Of a DNA stretch of 64,000 nt, positions 47,010 to 57,059 are shown one piece after another. This DNA is from Euglena gracilis. Its lineage: Eukaryota > Euglenida > Euglenophyceae > Euglenales. Position numbers and translations under genes: made by a program. The notes below the pieces were generated by a model. That model did no database searches. It was not told the origin of the DNA and was given only the letters and a program-made list of their open reading frames with translations. The stretch lies in the NCBI GenBank assembly GCA_039621445.1, contig CP154956.1, positions 24,664,743 through 24,728,742 of the forward strand, in the 5' to 3' direction. The stretch's first letter is position 1. The number at the start of each line of letters is the position of its first letter.

Positions 47010-47478
47010 GGAAACTATCACCTGACAGATTGGCCGGTAGCGGGGACCCTGACAACGTCCTATCATGACAGGTTGGTCGGTACCAAGGTCCCTGACAGTT
47101 TCCGGGGCGGGACCCTGACAGTTTCCCAGGAGGGAGGTTCTCGAGCATGACAGTTTTCCGGGGGGGGGTAGGTTATCTTCTGGCACCATTGAGGCTTGAT
47201 GCACTGGCACTTGATGCACAAGGAAAGCAAAAACAAACATCTGCCACCTCTATTGACCAACTGTCTGGCAGCACCCAGGGACACTAACAACTTTTTCTGG
47301 TGACAGGTTGCTGGGACCAGGGACCTCCGACAGTCTCCCGCGTCAGGCCCCCAAAGGGAAAGCCAATGCATTCTGACCAGACGATTTGACGGCTTCCCAC
47401 CATGACGGATGGGACAATACTGGGAACCCTGACAGTTTCTGCGGGTGGGACTGCCAGGGCCTGATGGTTTCCTGGGGG
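47010..47478. repeat. Degenerate CTGACAGTTTCC minisatellite (copy 2)
   Basis: Counterpart of 27,490-27,960, with only homopolymer length changes. Confidence 0.6.
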
Positions 47479-47613
47479 GGGGGCAAGGGGGGCAAGAATG
47501 GCAGGTCATGGCAATAAAAATACACGAGCAAAGCTGCAATCAAAGGGGGTAAATGTCTGTTTCACGAACTGAAACTGGGGCATGCTTTCATTTGGAGGCA
47601 CACTGCCAGAGGT

Positions 47614-47733
47614 GCGAGGGGTGGAGGGTTTGCGGCTGCGGATCCTCGGGCTCATCATGCACATTTCCAGTGGGGCCACTTGGCTCACTGGTTTGGCAAA
47701 CTGTGGGCTGTCCATCAGAGATGGTACCGGAGA
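47614..47733 (-). CDS. A exon of the repeat gene (copy 2)
   Basis: Counterpart of 28,094-28,213. Ser/Ile replacement just after M-S-P-R. Confidence 0.7.
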
Positions 47734-47999
47734 CCCGGGACACTCAGCCATGTCAAAGCACCGAAAATTCCACCAGGATATTTTAAAATGCGATTTCCCA
47801 AATTGTGCAAAAAAAAACAAACCTGGGAGCCAATGTCCGAAAACTTTTCAATCAAAGTACAGGTGCGCCATCAAAAATTCAACACGAAATTGGCAAACCG
47901 ATTGCACCTCAACATCCAATGGCTTCTTATGGAATCAGTTGGCAGATCACGAGGGCAAACGGCACCCATGGCAAGGGGCTGGTCAATCCCGATTCCCCA

Positions 48000-48119
48000 G
48001 GGCCCCGGGAACGTCCAGCGGGTCCTTGTGCAGCCCCGACAGCCAGCTGACGGGCGTCGTGGCCGGGACTCCTGCGGCGCGGCTGGCGCTGCTGCCCGCC
48101 CGGTGGCACTTGAGGGCCA
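48000..48119 (-). CDS. B exon of the repeat gene (copy 2)
   Basis: Counterpart of 28,481-28,600, identical by eye. Its upstream edge GGGTGGC is complementary to GCCAC at the end of the A block at 50,648. Confidence 0.7.
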
Positions 48120-48747
48120 CCCCAAGACCCCGTCGAGGGAACTGACCACCTGCGCATCCACTGCACACAGCGGGCACATTCGTTCTGCGTTTAGAGCCAA
48201 CCCACTCCGCCCAGGCTCACTCCCCAACCTTCCAATTGTGTGCGACTGTTGTTGCACCGCAATGGGCAGCGCAGAAGTTGGGGGAACGCATGCCCATTTG
48301 TGGGATGGCCGATGCGACAGGTGGTAGTGCCACCTGTGGCATTGGCAGAAGATTATGAACTTACTGTCCCAATAAAAAATACAAACCGTAATAAATAAAA
48401 ACTCAGCCCTCTCTGGTTTTTATTTTGTAAGTTTGCATTTTTTTACTTTTTTCCTTTCAAAAGCCCTGCTAGCCAACGGCTCTTTGATACTTGGCCGGCC
48501 GAGAAGGTGGCAGGGAAGGATACTTTGATACTTGGCCGGCCGAGAAGGTGGCAGGGCTAGGATGGTCAAGCGAATTTTCTCTTTTTTTCCACAGTGAATT
48601 CCATGGAACGCCATGTGCTCGTTTCTAAGCCTTCTCCCTACCGGTAGAGAAGGAGTTGGCTGAGGCTGAGACTCATCAGTGGCATGGAAAAAAGCACGCT
48701 TGCTGAACAGCATCTGTTGTTGTTAGAGTTGCTCAAAGAATTTCTTT

Positions 48748-49362
48748 TCATCCTCCCAGAACCGATCGACTTTTCTCTTGATGGTTGCTATTGGTCTTGT
48801 AATCCCGCTTGCGCTTCTTTGTAGGTGTTTGACAGGAGGTAAGGTGGGGGGAAGCCTTGCCTGGGACAGGAAGCCAACCCCCGAGTGTGTGAAAACAACC
48901 ACCAAATACTTGACATCCAGGCGTCTCTTGTCCTAGGCGTTGTGAGCCCAACTGCCAGTGCCAGAGGTTCCTCCCACTTGCCTCGCACTTAAGCATGCCC
49001 GAGGGGCCCTTCTTTTTGGCCGACTTTTGAAAGTACCCCCCCCCTATGTAAGCAAAGAATGTATCTTTTTTCAGCCGCGCTATTGACGAGTTAACACAAG
49101 AGGTTGTTTTGTTGTGTTGGGATGCCAGTTTTCTTGCGGCGGTTTTTTCCATCAACCACCAAGAATTCCGACTGCTCTTTGGGATTCGGGTTGTTGGGTT
49201 CCAGCGTTGGTCAATCTTCGGGTACAGGAAGAGGCACGCATTAATGCACGCCGTGTGATGTTTCTGACCCTGGAGGCAGCAGAATCTTCTGCTGCCGACG
49301 ACGCTGACCAACTTCCTTTTCCATATCCCACCGTTCACTGAGACTCTTGGCCGCGATTTCAT
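48748..49362 (-). CDS. Doubtful 204-codon open frame
   Basis: The longest frame in the window not made of simple repeats. It has a Cys/His-rich segment (R-F-C-C-L-Q-G-Q-K-H-H-T-A-C) near residues 25-45. A basic segment and a C-terminal Lys/Arg-rich stretch (T-P-T-K-K-R-K-R-D-Y) follow. The composition is protein-like and could be a remnant of a transposon protein, but no family is recognised. Against it: one C-run change in copy 1 breaks it, it sits inside an intron of the repeat gene, and shorter frames overlap it. Confidence 0.25.
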   Translation of the reverse strand: MKSRPRVSVNGGIWKRKLVSVVGSRRFCCLQGQKHHTACINACLFLYPKIDQRWNPTTRIPKSSRNSWWLMEKTAARKLASQHNKTTSCVNSSIARLKKDTFFAYIGGGYFQKSAKKKGPSGMLKCEASGRNLWHWQLGSQRLGQETPGCQVFGGCFHTLGGWLPVPGKASPHLTSCQTPTKKRKRDYKTNSNHQEKSRSVLGG

Positions 49363-50318
49363 GTGCCTCCCTGCATTTGAATTGCTTCCTGGAGGGTTGT
49401 CTGGTTTTTATTTAATAAATTTGTTTTTTCAGTTTTTGTTTTTTCCGGTTTGTATTTTTTACTGGGGCAGTAGGCACAACATGTGCGCACGCAACTGCCT
49501 GTATTCTGACAGGTTGGCAGTCTCACAGAACGTTTCGATTGTACCATGGGCACATCAGAGATCCTGAGAGTTTCCAAAGGCCAACCTTGACAGTTCCTCG
49601 GGGGACAAATTCCCAGGGTGGGATTGTTATTGGGACAAACCAATGGGAACAAGCAGAAACCATTTCCTGACACAGGGCAGGTCAATAAAAAAAAGTCACT
49701 TGATCCAAGAAATCCCTTCTGAATCCTCTGAGTATTGCAATGCTCCGCATCCTCTGAACATCCTCTGAGTATTATGATGTTCGGCACCCTCTGAACAACC
49801 CAGTGTTGGAAGGTCATCGCAAATAAAATGCCGCACTGAGGAGTACAAACACCCCCCCCCCCAGATTGTGCTCCCTGATCGATGGGCAAAACTTACCAGA
49901 CAAGCTAGAGGGGGGGGGGGCAGATGCAAACCTCCTCCGCCAACAAGTGCAGTGCGTCCCCAAAGCGACAACTTCCTGGGGGTGTCTTTCCAGTGGCCAA
50001 CCTTGAAGGACGGCCATGCAGGCAAGTGCCACAGGTGCCATGGCCTTCCTCCCCCTCGACCGGGGGCGGGTAGAAGTCGGCCAGCTTGGCAGTGACCCCC
50101 CGCCACTGTGCCTGGCCACCCAGCGGGCCAATCCTTCCTTCACGGGGATAACCGGTAACCGTCAACCGATTAACCGGTTAACCGGACGGGGAGGCGAGAA
50201 AACCCGGGTCCAGTGAAATTGCATTCCAGGGGCCACGGATGTGACGCTCCCGGCCTCTGAAAGGCGGGGCGGTGATGGTGACGCTGCATTTGTTCGCCAC
50301 CATCACCTCTTTAGGATG

Positions 50319-50451
50319 TGATGGTCATTGGATCATCACATGATGATCCAATGACCATCATTGATCCTGATGGTCAATGATGGACCATTGACCATCATTG
50401 ACAATGGTCAATGATGGTCAATGACCATTGTCAATGACCATCATTGACAAG
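50319..50451. repeat. CATTGACCATCA inverted-repeat cluster (copy 2)
   Basis: Counterpart of 30,746-30,878. It lies just beside the most divergent stretch between the copies (50,140-50,290). Confidence 0.9.
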
Positions 50452-50647
50452 GCTACAAAAAAGCATACAACAAATTGGGGTGAATACTGGACATAGGGTG
50501 ATTTTGGGAAGAGCGGGGGAGGGGTGGGAGAGGAACCCCCAGGGGATGCAGTGTCCAAACCCTGCTGCTTCGGGTGGAGCCTCTCACATGGCCACAGAAG
50601 GGAAGAACCTGATGTTTGTGGTGGAAAGCCGCCGCCGCACATGGCAG

Positions 50648-50772
50648 TGGCGGGGGTGGCGGGGGGCGAGCGATTGCGTGACCTTGGGCTCATCAGGGAC
50701 AGTTCCAACGGGGTCAGCCGGGCCGCCTGTTTGGCGTGCTGGGGGCTGTCCATGAGCGATGACAGCGGAGTG
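50648..50772 (-). CDS. A exon of the repeat gene (copy 2)
   Basis: Counterpart of 31,073-31,196. Here the upstream chain is visible: the B block at 51,405 ends GGGGTGTCCCGGCC, partly complementary to GGTCTCGAGCACTCC at this block's start. Confidence 0.7.
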
Positions 50773-51404
50773 CTCGAGACCTCGAGTGCTGTACGTTCAG
50801 TAATCCGAGACCGAATCCCCCAAAAGCAAACTTTGCCAAAATTGAAGAAAAAAAAGAAAACCACCGTGTTTGCTCCCCCCTGAACACACAAAACCATTAA
50901 TGAGCAGAGGGAATCCTACAGGAGGCAAATCCATAAAGAGGCTTGGTCGCTTCCAGAACTGAATGAAGCTTATCGTGGCAAACAAAAACAAACAAACAGG
51001 TTCCTGGTTGAGATTTGACAGAAAATACAAAAAGAAAAGAAAATGGCCAAAACAAACTTCTTGGTGGAGTCTGTCACCACAAGAAATTGGCAGGCTAGAA
51101 TCAGCAGTGGAAAAAAACCCTGTCCAAAGAGGGTCTCTAACCTACCCTTTTTTCCCTACTCTCCTTTTTGCTGCTTGGCCTTCCCCCCCCCCATCATACA
51201 GCGCTTCTGTTGGAAGCATTTAAACCCCCAAAAAATTCACCCCCCCCCCTTCTCCAAGACACCCCGTATGGGCATCCATATCCATGAAGATCTTCTTTGT
51301 GGGGCGTCGGGAAACCAATCATCCCAACCGAAACCATTAATCCCGAGTTCCCCCAAGACATATATCAGCCCCGCAGTGGTTGGCAGAAAGCATGGCCGGG
51401 ACAC

Positions 51405-51566
51405 CCCGGGAGCGTCCAGCGGGTCCCGGCGCAGCCCCGACATCCAGCTGACGGGCGTGGCAGCGGCGGCGGCGGCGGCGTCCAGGGATGAGGAGGACGT
51501 GGCGGCCACCGCATGCCGCGGGGCGGCCACCGGGGGCTTGATGGTGCTGAACAGGATGGCGGGCGC
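51405..51566 (-). CDS. B exon of the repeat gene, unique
   Basis: Reads A-P-A-I-L-F-S-T-I-K-P-P-V-A-A-P, then S-S-S-S-L-D followed by an Ala run, then T-P-V-S-W-M-S-G-L-R-R-D-P-L-D-A-P-G. It is the first B block of the alternating series, with a longer N-terminal part than the rest. The upstream edge GCCGGGGACAAGG is complementary at 11 of 13 positions to CCTTCTCACCGGC at the end of the block at 52,595. The intron 51,567-52,594 contains a G run and a frame with E-A-E-E-E-R-L-W near 52,300 that I could not place. Confidence 0.7.
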
Positions 51567-52594
51567 CTTGTCCCCGGCGCCGGAGGCACAGGGGCGGGCA
51601 GGGTTGGGGGGGGGGGCGGACCCTGTGGGGGGTCACTTCCCACTTTCAGGTGGACAGCCAAACCCAAATAACCAGTCAGTCACCTCCAACTCACGGGGGG
51701 GGGGGGGTTAAGAAAACTCGGCCACTTGGCAGTGCTGTGGGGAAGGGAGAGGTCCTGACCCCCCATCAAGGAGAGCGGGTGGGCATACCCCCAAAGCCCA
51801 AACACCCTCCTTTAATCTAACCTTCTTTTCATGCACAGGTTCTTAGCGGCCCTGGAATTAGTGCCCAAAAAATCTGGTTTGGGGGGAAGGTGGAAAAGAC
51901 ATGACCTGGCTCCCCGGCTTGGGGAGGTTTACAAGTGGTTGCACAATGATATGAGCAAAAAACAACAACAAAAAGTGATTCAACGGTCCCCCGCCTGGCC
52001 GCCTTGGCCTGTGCCATCATTGAGGGCAAGGCCGGGGGACAGCCTTAGGGGGCCAAGTTTGCAGCTGGCCCAACTTTGTTTGTCTGTCTTGCTGGCTTCT
52101 TGCCATTTGAATGACCACGCAGGGACAGGCTGGAGGAGCTGGTTAAAGCCAAGCAGTTGCGCCAAAAGGGTTGCTGCGCTGGGTCGCCCCCCGGACACAC
52201 GGCACGGCCGGAACTGGGCCCCCGACGCCCGTGGCCGGGGCCCTGCATCCACTCCAGCGGAAATCCGGCCCCGGCCCTGACCCGGGCCATTGGGCGGGCC
52301 CGGGAGGCTGAGGAGGAGCGGCTCTGGTCGTCGCTGGCACAGCCCCCTCCCCGAGGGAGCCAGCGTCAGCGGGGTGCCAGGAAACTGTGCCAGACACCAA
52401 CAACTTCCTGTGGGAGGGGTAAGAATGCGGTCTGGTTTTGTCCCGTGGTAAATAACCTGGGTGATATGGAAATGTGGCAAAATCGGCTGACCTCAGCAAC
52501 ATGTACCACTGTGGACCAAATGACAATGCACAATGCCGCCAACATCAAAAGTCACCTAAATTGCCATAGCTCCCAACCCCCAGCCGGTGAGAAG

Positions 52595-52703
52595 GGGGCC
52601 GTGGGCCATCAGGGTGGCGGCCAGCGGGTGCGAGCGGTCCCGATCCATCCACATGGGGCTGGCGGGGACGGGGGTGGACCGCGGCAGCATCCTCGCCCGC
52701 ATC
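52595..52703 (-). CDS. Divergent A-like exon (about 108 bp)
   Basis: Reads M-R-A-R-M-L-P-R-S-T-P-V-P-A-S-P-M-W-M-D and R-D-R-S-H-P-L-A-A-T-L-M-A-H. The spacing of S-P-M-x-M-D and P-L-A-A-T-L-M parallels S-L-M-D and P-L-D-A-A-I-M of A exons, but the Ser-Pro after Met is lost. The upstream edge CGGACGGGATG is complementary to CATCCCGCCCG at the end of the block at 54,661. Confidence 0.55.
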
Positions 52704-54660
52704 ATCCCGTCCGCGGCCAACTGGGGGTGGGGGTGCCCCCGCATTGGGTGGGCCGGGGGGTGCCTCGTCCAGCCTCGGGCGGCGCCAAAAAGACAGGGTT
52801 CTCCGACAGGCTTTTTGCTCAGGACCCCGGGGGTCCACTGGACACTTTGCTGGGCATTGGGGAAAAACCTTTAAACCCTAAACACTGGAACCCCCCTCCT
52901 TTCCAGGGTGAGGGGGGGTTGCCCCCCCCGACTGGAAAATAAAACTCCTCTGGCGGCGCGCCGAGGTGGAATGTACGGAATTTTGTTCCAAAAATCCCCA
53001 AAATGGCCAAAAACTGGCATTTTTGGCACGTTTTGGGGGTCCAAAAAAAATTCGGCGCCTCGCACCAGTCACTGGGAAAAATTATCCGCTGGCTAGCCCT
53101 GCAAGTTGGGGGGGGTCCACCAAATTTGGACCAGCTGCAGTCCCCCCACGAACCAAAACAAGCCTGACCAAAATCCTGATTGGGTTGTGGGGACCCACCT
53201 TCCAAGGTGCATCAAAATAAACCCCATCTCAAAAAATAAGACCTGGGTCGACTTTTTCCAGGGGCGGGGGTTCTTATTAAACCCCCCCTGAATATAACGA
53301 CGGGTCGTTATCTGACTTTTCAGTTGGTGGAAAATCCAGAGGGGGTCGTTATAAATGGGGGGTCGTTATCAGAGGGGGGCTTTGCTGTTTTCCCTACCGC
53401 AGCAATGTCTGACACGCTTTCTACCATCCTTGCTGGCTTTGTGTGTGGCACTGCTGAGCTTGAGGAGTCCGACAGTGACGACCCTGACCATCCAAGCAGC
53501 GGTCGATCCGCTCATACTTCAAGTAAACACTGGTGAGCCTGGACGCTCTTACGCTTATTTCTTTTTTTGGTGGAAATTCCAGGATGGGTCGTCATAAATG
53601 GGGGGGGTTCGTTATCAGAGGGGGGTCGTTCTAAATGGGGGGGGGTTAATAGGGGTAAAATTTTGGATTTTTTGTTGCAAAATTCAGCCCAGAAAGCCTT
53701 ACCCACAGGCAAAGCCAAAAACAGCTCAAAAAGCCCATTTTTAGCAATGAGAAGATTTCTCTCAAAAATGCAAATTTAAACACACACAAAACGGTGGAAA
53801 AATCAAAAAAATATCAAGCATCACCCCTTTGGGGGGCGCTTTCCCTGCCTACACAGTTGGCGAAATTGCATCGCAAAAAAAACCCATTCAAACAACCGAT
53901 AACGACATCATTGAAATTTTCGAGCGCTGGGTGAGATTGTGGTTGATAAAAATAAACTTTGCACAGCCAGACACCGACGTTTCCCATCATTGACGGATGG
54001 AGGGGGTCATCCCACCCGCCGGCTGGTTACCGCTGTGTGCAGGACGATGGGCGGCAGACCCGCAGGCAGCGGATTCGTCGGTGGCTCCTTGACCACCAGC
54101 GGCGGGGCCGCCGCAGTGCACCCGGTTTAAGTGGGAGGTTGACCCCACCCTGGACCGGCAGAATGACTGCCCTTCATGGACGGATGGATGGATGGGTGGG
54201 TGGGTGGGGGGAAGGCACCTGGCCTGGCCCCTGTCTGACCCCCACTCCCCGGCTCACGTTTTGCTCCTCAAGTGGACGCCATCCCTGCCCGCCCAATTTC
54301 GCGGAGTGCTCCGGTTCCATTCCCCCTGTCCGGGAGTCGAAGGAAGGCAGTGGCTGGCCACGACCCAACCTCGCACTGACCAACCTCAACCCATGACTGC
54401 CACCTTCGCCCCCCCCCCCCAACCATCTACCATTGCCCCTCGGGAAAACAAAAATCGTTCGACAGTTGGCCAGCAGGAAGGCCAAGCTGCTCCGCCATCC
54501 GTCACCCGCTGCCCCTGCCCGGGGGAGCCTCCGCCACCATTGCGTATTCTGCCGGGCAACCCATCCGGCGGCCATCCAGGGTGGGGCCTGGGACGGACGT
54601 CCCCCAGGCGCTGGGTTGCACGCCGGGGGGGGGGGACTTGGGGCAGGCCCGGGCGGGATG
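52704..54660. other. Intron with a damaged hAT-like element and GGGTCGTTAT repeats
   Basis: 52,807-53,165 resembles the element at 20,234 (CAGGCTTTTTGCTCAGGACC start, AAGCCTG end) but has no target duplication. At 53,290-53,650 the words GGGGGTCGTTATAAATGGGG and CGTTATCAGAGGGGG recur four or five times. A GATGGATGGGTGGG run lies at 54,180-54,210. Nothing coding was recognised in 53,700-54,600. Confidence 0.45.
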
Positions 54661-54765
54661 CGGTACACCTGCGGGGGGAACAGCATACTGCGGACGCTGC
54701 TAGGCAGGCTGAGGTTCAGGCTTGGGCCCTTCGCGGCCGCCGTGGCGACGGCGGTGGCGGAGGTG
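54661..54765 (-). CDS. Divergent repeat-gene exon
   Basis: Reads T-A-V-A-T-A-A-A-K-G-P-S-L-N-L-S-L-P-S-S and V-R-S-M-L-F-P-P-Q-V-Y-R-I. S-L-x-L-S-L-P and R-S-M-L-F-P-P are distant echoes of L-L-D-S-P and M-S-P-R-S. The 3' edge CATCCCGCCCGGGCC pairs with the next exon's start. Confidence 0.5.
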
Positions 54766-54816
54766 GGGGAGGAGCGGGAGGAGTCGCCAGGTGGAGGGCA
54801 CACCTGGCCGGCCGGC

Positions 54817-55097
<281 letters not shown>

Positions 55098-55129
55098 CCA
55101 TGCGCCCCACAGCCCACCATATGGGGGGA

Positions 55130-55238
55130 CCCGGTCAGCCGCCACCTGCTTGCGAGGGGTGCGGCGTTCGTTCAGCTGGGTGTCGCTCATCAGTGGCACC
55201 GGGGCACTGCGGCCCAAAGCGACACCCCTTCGGCATGC
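55130..55238 (-). CDS. Divergent A-like exon (about 108 bp)
   Basis: Reads R-G-V-A-L-G-R-S-A-P-V-P-L-M-S-D-T-Q-L-N and E-R-R-T-P-R-K-Q-V-A-A-D-R-V. A-P-V-P-L-M-S-D and R-T-P-R fit the A-exon frame A-P-A-P-S-L-M-D...M-S-P-R. The balanced charged composition supports coding. Confidence 0.5.
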
Positions 55239-55264
55239 CACCGGGCGGGGAGGGGGGATTCCAG

Positions 55265-55400
55265 TTGGTTGGAGCCGCGGCTGTCCGCGGCCGGCCGCAG
55301 CTCCAACCCAAACTGTTTTTCTCTGGTTGGTATTTGGCCGGCCGCGGCCAGCCAAATATCAGCCGCGGTCGGGCCTCGGCTGACTGCAGGTCCAACCACG
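55265..55400. repeat. GC-rich hairpin pair
   Basis: TTGGAGCCGCGG with CCGCAGCTCCAA (55,270-55,305) and TATTTGGC...GCCAAATA around GGCCGCGGCC (about 55,330-55,358). Both are in the intron just upstream, on the minus strand, of the exon at 55,130. Confidence 0.75.
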
Positions 55401-55697
55401 GATGTATGTGTTTGAACTCTCATTGTGGCTCTGGGGCAGCTGGCGCCCCGTAGGGGTCAATGTATCTCCAAACTATGTTCGCACACTGCAATCACAAATC
55501 CCGTGTTCTGAGAGAACTCTCTGGTTGCATGAATGTTTAGCTGCAGTTCCAACCGACCGTTATTTCCGTTATTCATTCGCGTTCAATGTATCTGCCGACG
55601 AATCATGATCCCGATGAATCACGATCCCACAGCTCTACATCGCGCGGTAAAAGGCACTTGCACGCTGCCAGAACACTGAAGGGAGCAGCAGCACCCC

Positions 55698-55809
55698 CGG
55701 GCGGGTTCTGGTTGCGGGGGCTGGGAATCCAGCTGGGCATCAAGGGGTTGCTGGGTTGCGAGGGGGTCGTCGGGGTGGGGACCTTGAGGGACGGGTAGAC
55801 GGGGGCGGC
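55698..55809 (-). CDS. Divergent repeat-gene exon (about 110 bp)
   Basis: Reads A-A-P-V-Y-P-S-L-K-V-P-T-P-T-T-P-S-Q-P-S and N-P-L-M-P-S-W-I-P-S-P-R-N-Q-N. Two Thr-Pro sites and S-P-R-N recall M-S-P-R-S. The upstream edge CCGCGGTCTGGGGC is complementary, with one bulge, to GCCCCGGCCGCGG at the end of the block at 59,890, across 4.1 kb. Confidence 0.6.
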
Positions 55810-56596
55810 CAGCCCCAGACCGCGGTATATCGCATGGGTCACACCAGACACGGGGCACAAATGAAATTTGGTTTGATTCGATTCTCTGCTGAGGCTGATG
55901 TTTCCCCCTCCTGGATACTTGTTGCTGAGATGAGGAGTGCAAAGTAGGGGCGTGGGGAAGTAGCTGGGTTTCAGTTTCAAACAAACTTTATGAAAACATT
56001 TTGTCTCAAAGTGAGAGGTCATTAAAAGGATACACACACAGCAAAAGAATGGAACGCCACAAACCACAACCATTCAATCAACTCCTCCTCATCTCCCCTG
56101 AAATTGACGAAAGAAACATCGATTAATGACAAAGACATTGGCCAATGAAATACGGGGGGTCAGAAAAAAAATCATGCAAAATGTTCGTTCAAAACAACAT
56201 TGAAAATTTTATCTTCTGGAAGGAAATCACACCACATTAGAACAGGAAATACTGTGGCGTTTGCAAAAGAACATTCCGCAGCAAGGAAAACCTAGGTTTG
56301 AACAAAGATGCAGGCCAAAAAGGACACAGAAATACCCAAAGGGTGCCACCATCATTTCCAGTTGCTTATGGGTTGCTCAAAACCACTCCTTCTTTTCTTG
56401 TCCAGCCTGTTTCACCAAGCAATTCGGGGAGTCAGCGGGCAGGGGACACCGCCCCACGTTTGGCACCGGTGCAGCAGAGGCGAAACCCACATTTGGAATC
56501 CAAAACAAGGGATGCCGGGTGTGCCATCCGTGGGCACCAATGCGACGCCGTCCTGGGCCAGGGGGAGGGTTACGGTAGGAGGATGGACAGTAGTAG
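55810..56596. other. Intron, unique part
   Basis: AT-rich 55,970-56,290 and GC-balanced to 56,590. No repeat or coding signal seen. Confidence 0.4.
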
Positions 56597-57048
56597 GAGG
56601 ATCTCGATCCTCCTCGAATGTCGTTCGAGGTCGTTCGAGATCCTCCTCGAACATCGTTCGAGGTCGTTCGAGGAGGATCAAAATCCTCCTCGAATGTCGT
56701 TCGAGGTCGTTCGAGGAGGATCAATATCCTCCTCGAACATCGTTCGAGGTCGTTCGAGGAGGATCAAAATCCTCCTCGAATGTCGTTCGAGGTCGTTCGA
56801 GGAGGATCGAGATCCTCCTCGAACGTCGTTCGAGGTCGTTCGAGGAGGATCAAAATCCTCCTCGAATGTCATTCGAGGTCGTTCGAGGAGGATCAATATC
56901 CTCCTCGAACATCGTTCGAGGTCGTTCGAGGAGGATCAAAATCCTCCTCGAATGTCGTTCGAGGTCGTTCGAGGAGGATCGAAATCCTCCTCGAATGTCG
57001 TTCGAGGTGGATCGAGGAGGATCAAAATCCTCCTCGAATGTCGTTCAG
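56597..57048. repeat. 43-bp palindromic satellite, array 1
   Basis: About ten copies of a 43-bp unit. Each holds an inverted repeat TCGAGGAGGAT-N4-ATCCTCCTCGA and a doubled GTTCGAGGTCGTTCGA word. The four loop bases cycle CAAA, CAAT, CAAA, CGAG/CGAA, giving a four-unit higher-order period (about 172 bp). All three plus frames are open because 43 is not a multiple of 3 and the unit has no stop. Confidence 0.95.
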
Positions 57049-57059
57049 GGAATATTTTT

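Noticed and set aside
52160-52430. Plus-strand frame with R-A-R-E-A-E-E-E-R-L-W-S-S-L-A-Q
   Set aside because: It looks helical, but neighbouring coding-like pieces are in other frames, there is no second copy to test, and no border or motif ties it to a gene.
56597-57048. A repeat protein with R-S-R-S-F-E-E-D units on the plus strand (also 58,966-59,361)
   Set aside because: The 43-bp unit lacks stops and is read in all three frames, giving the same pseudo-protein each way. It is a palindromic satellite.
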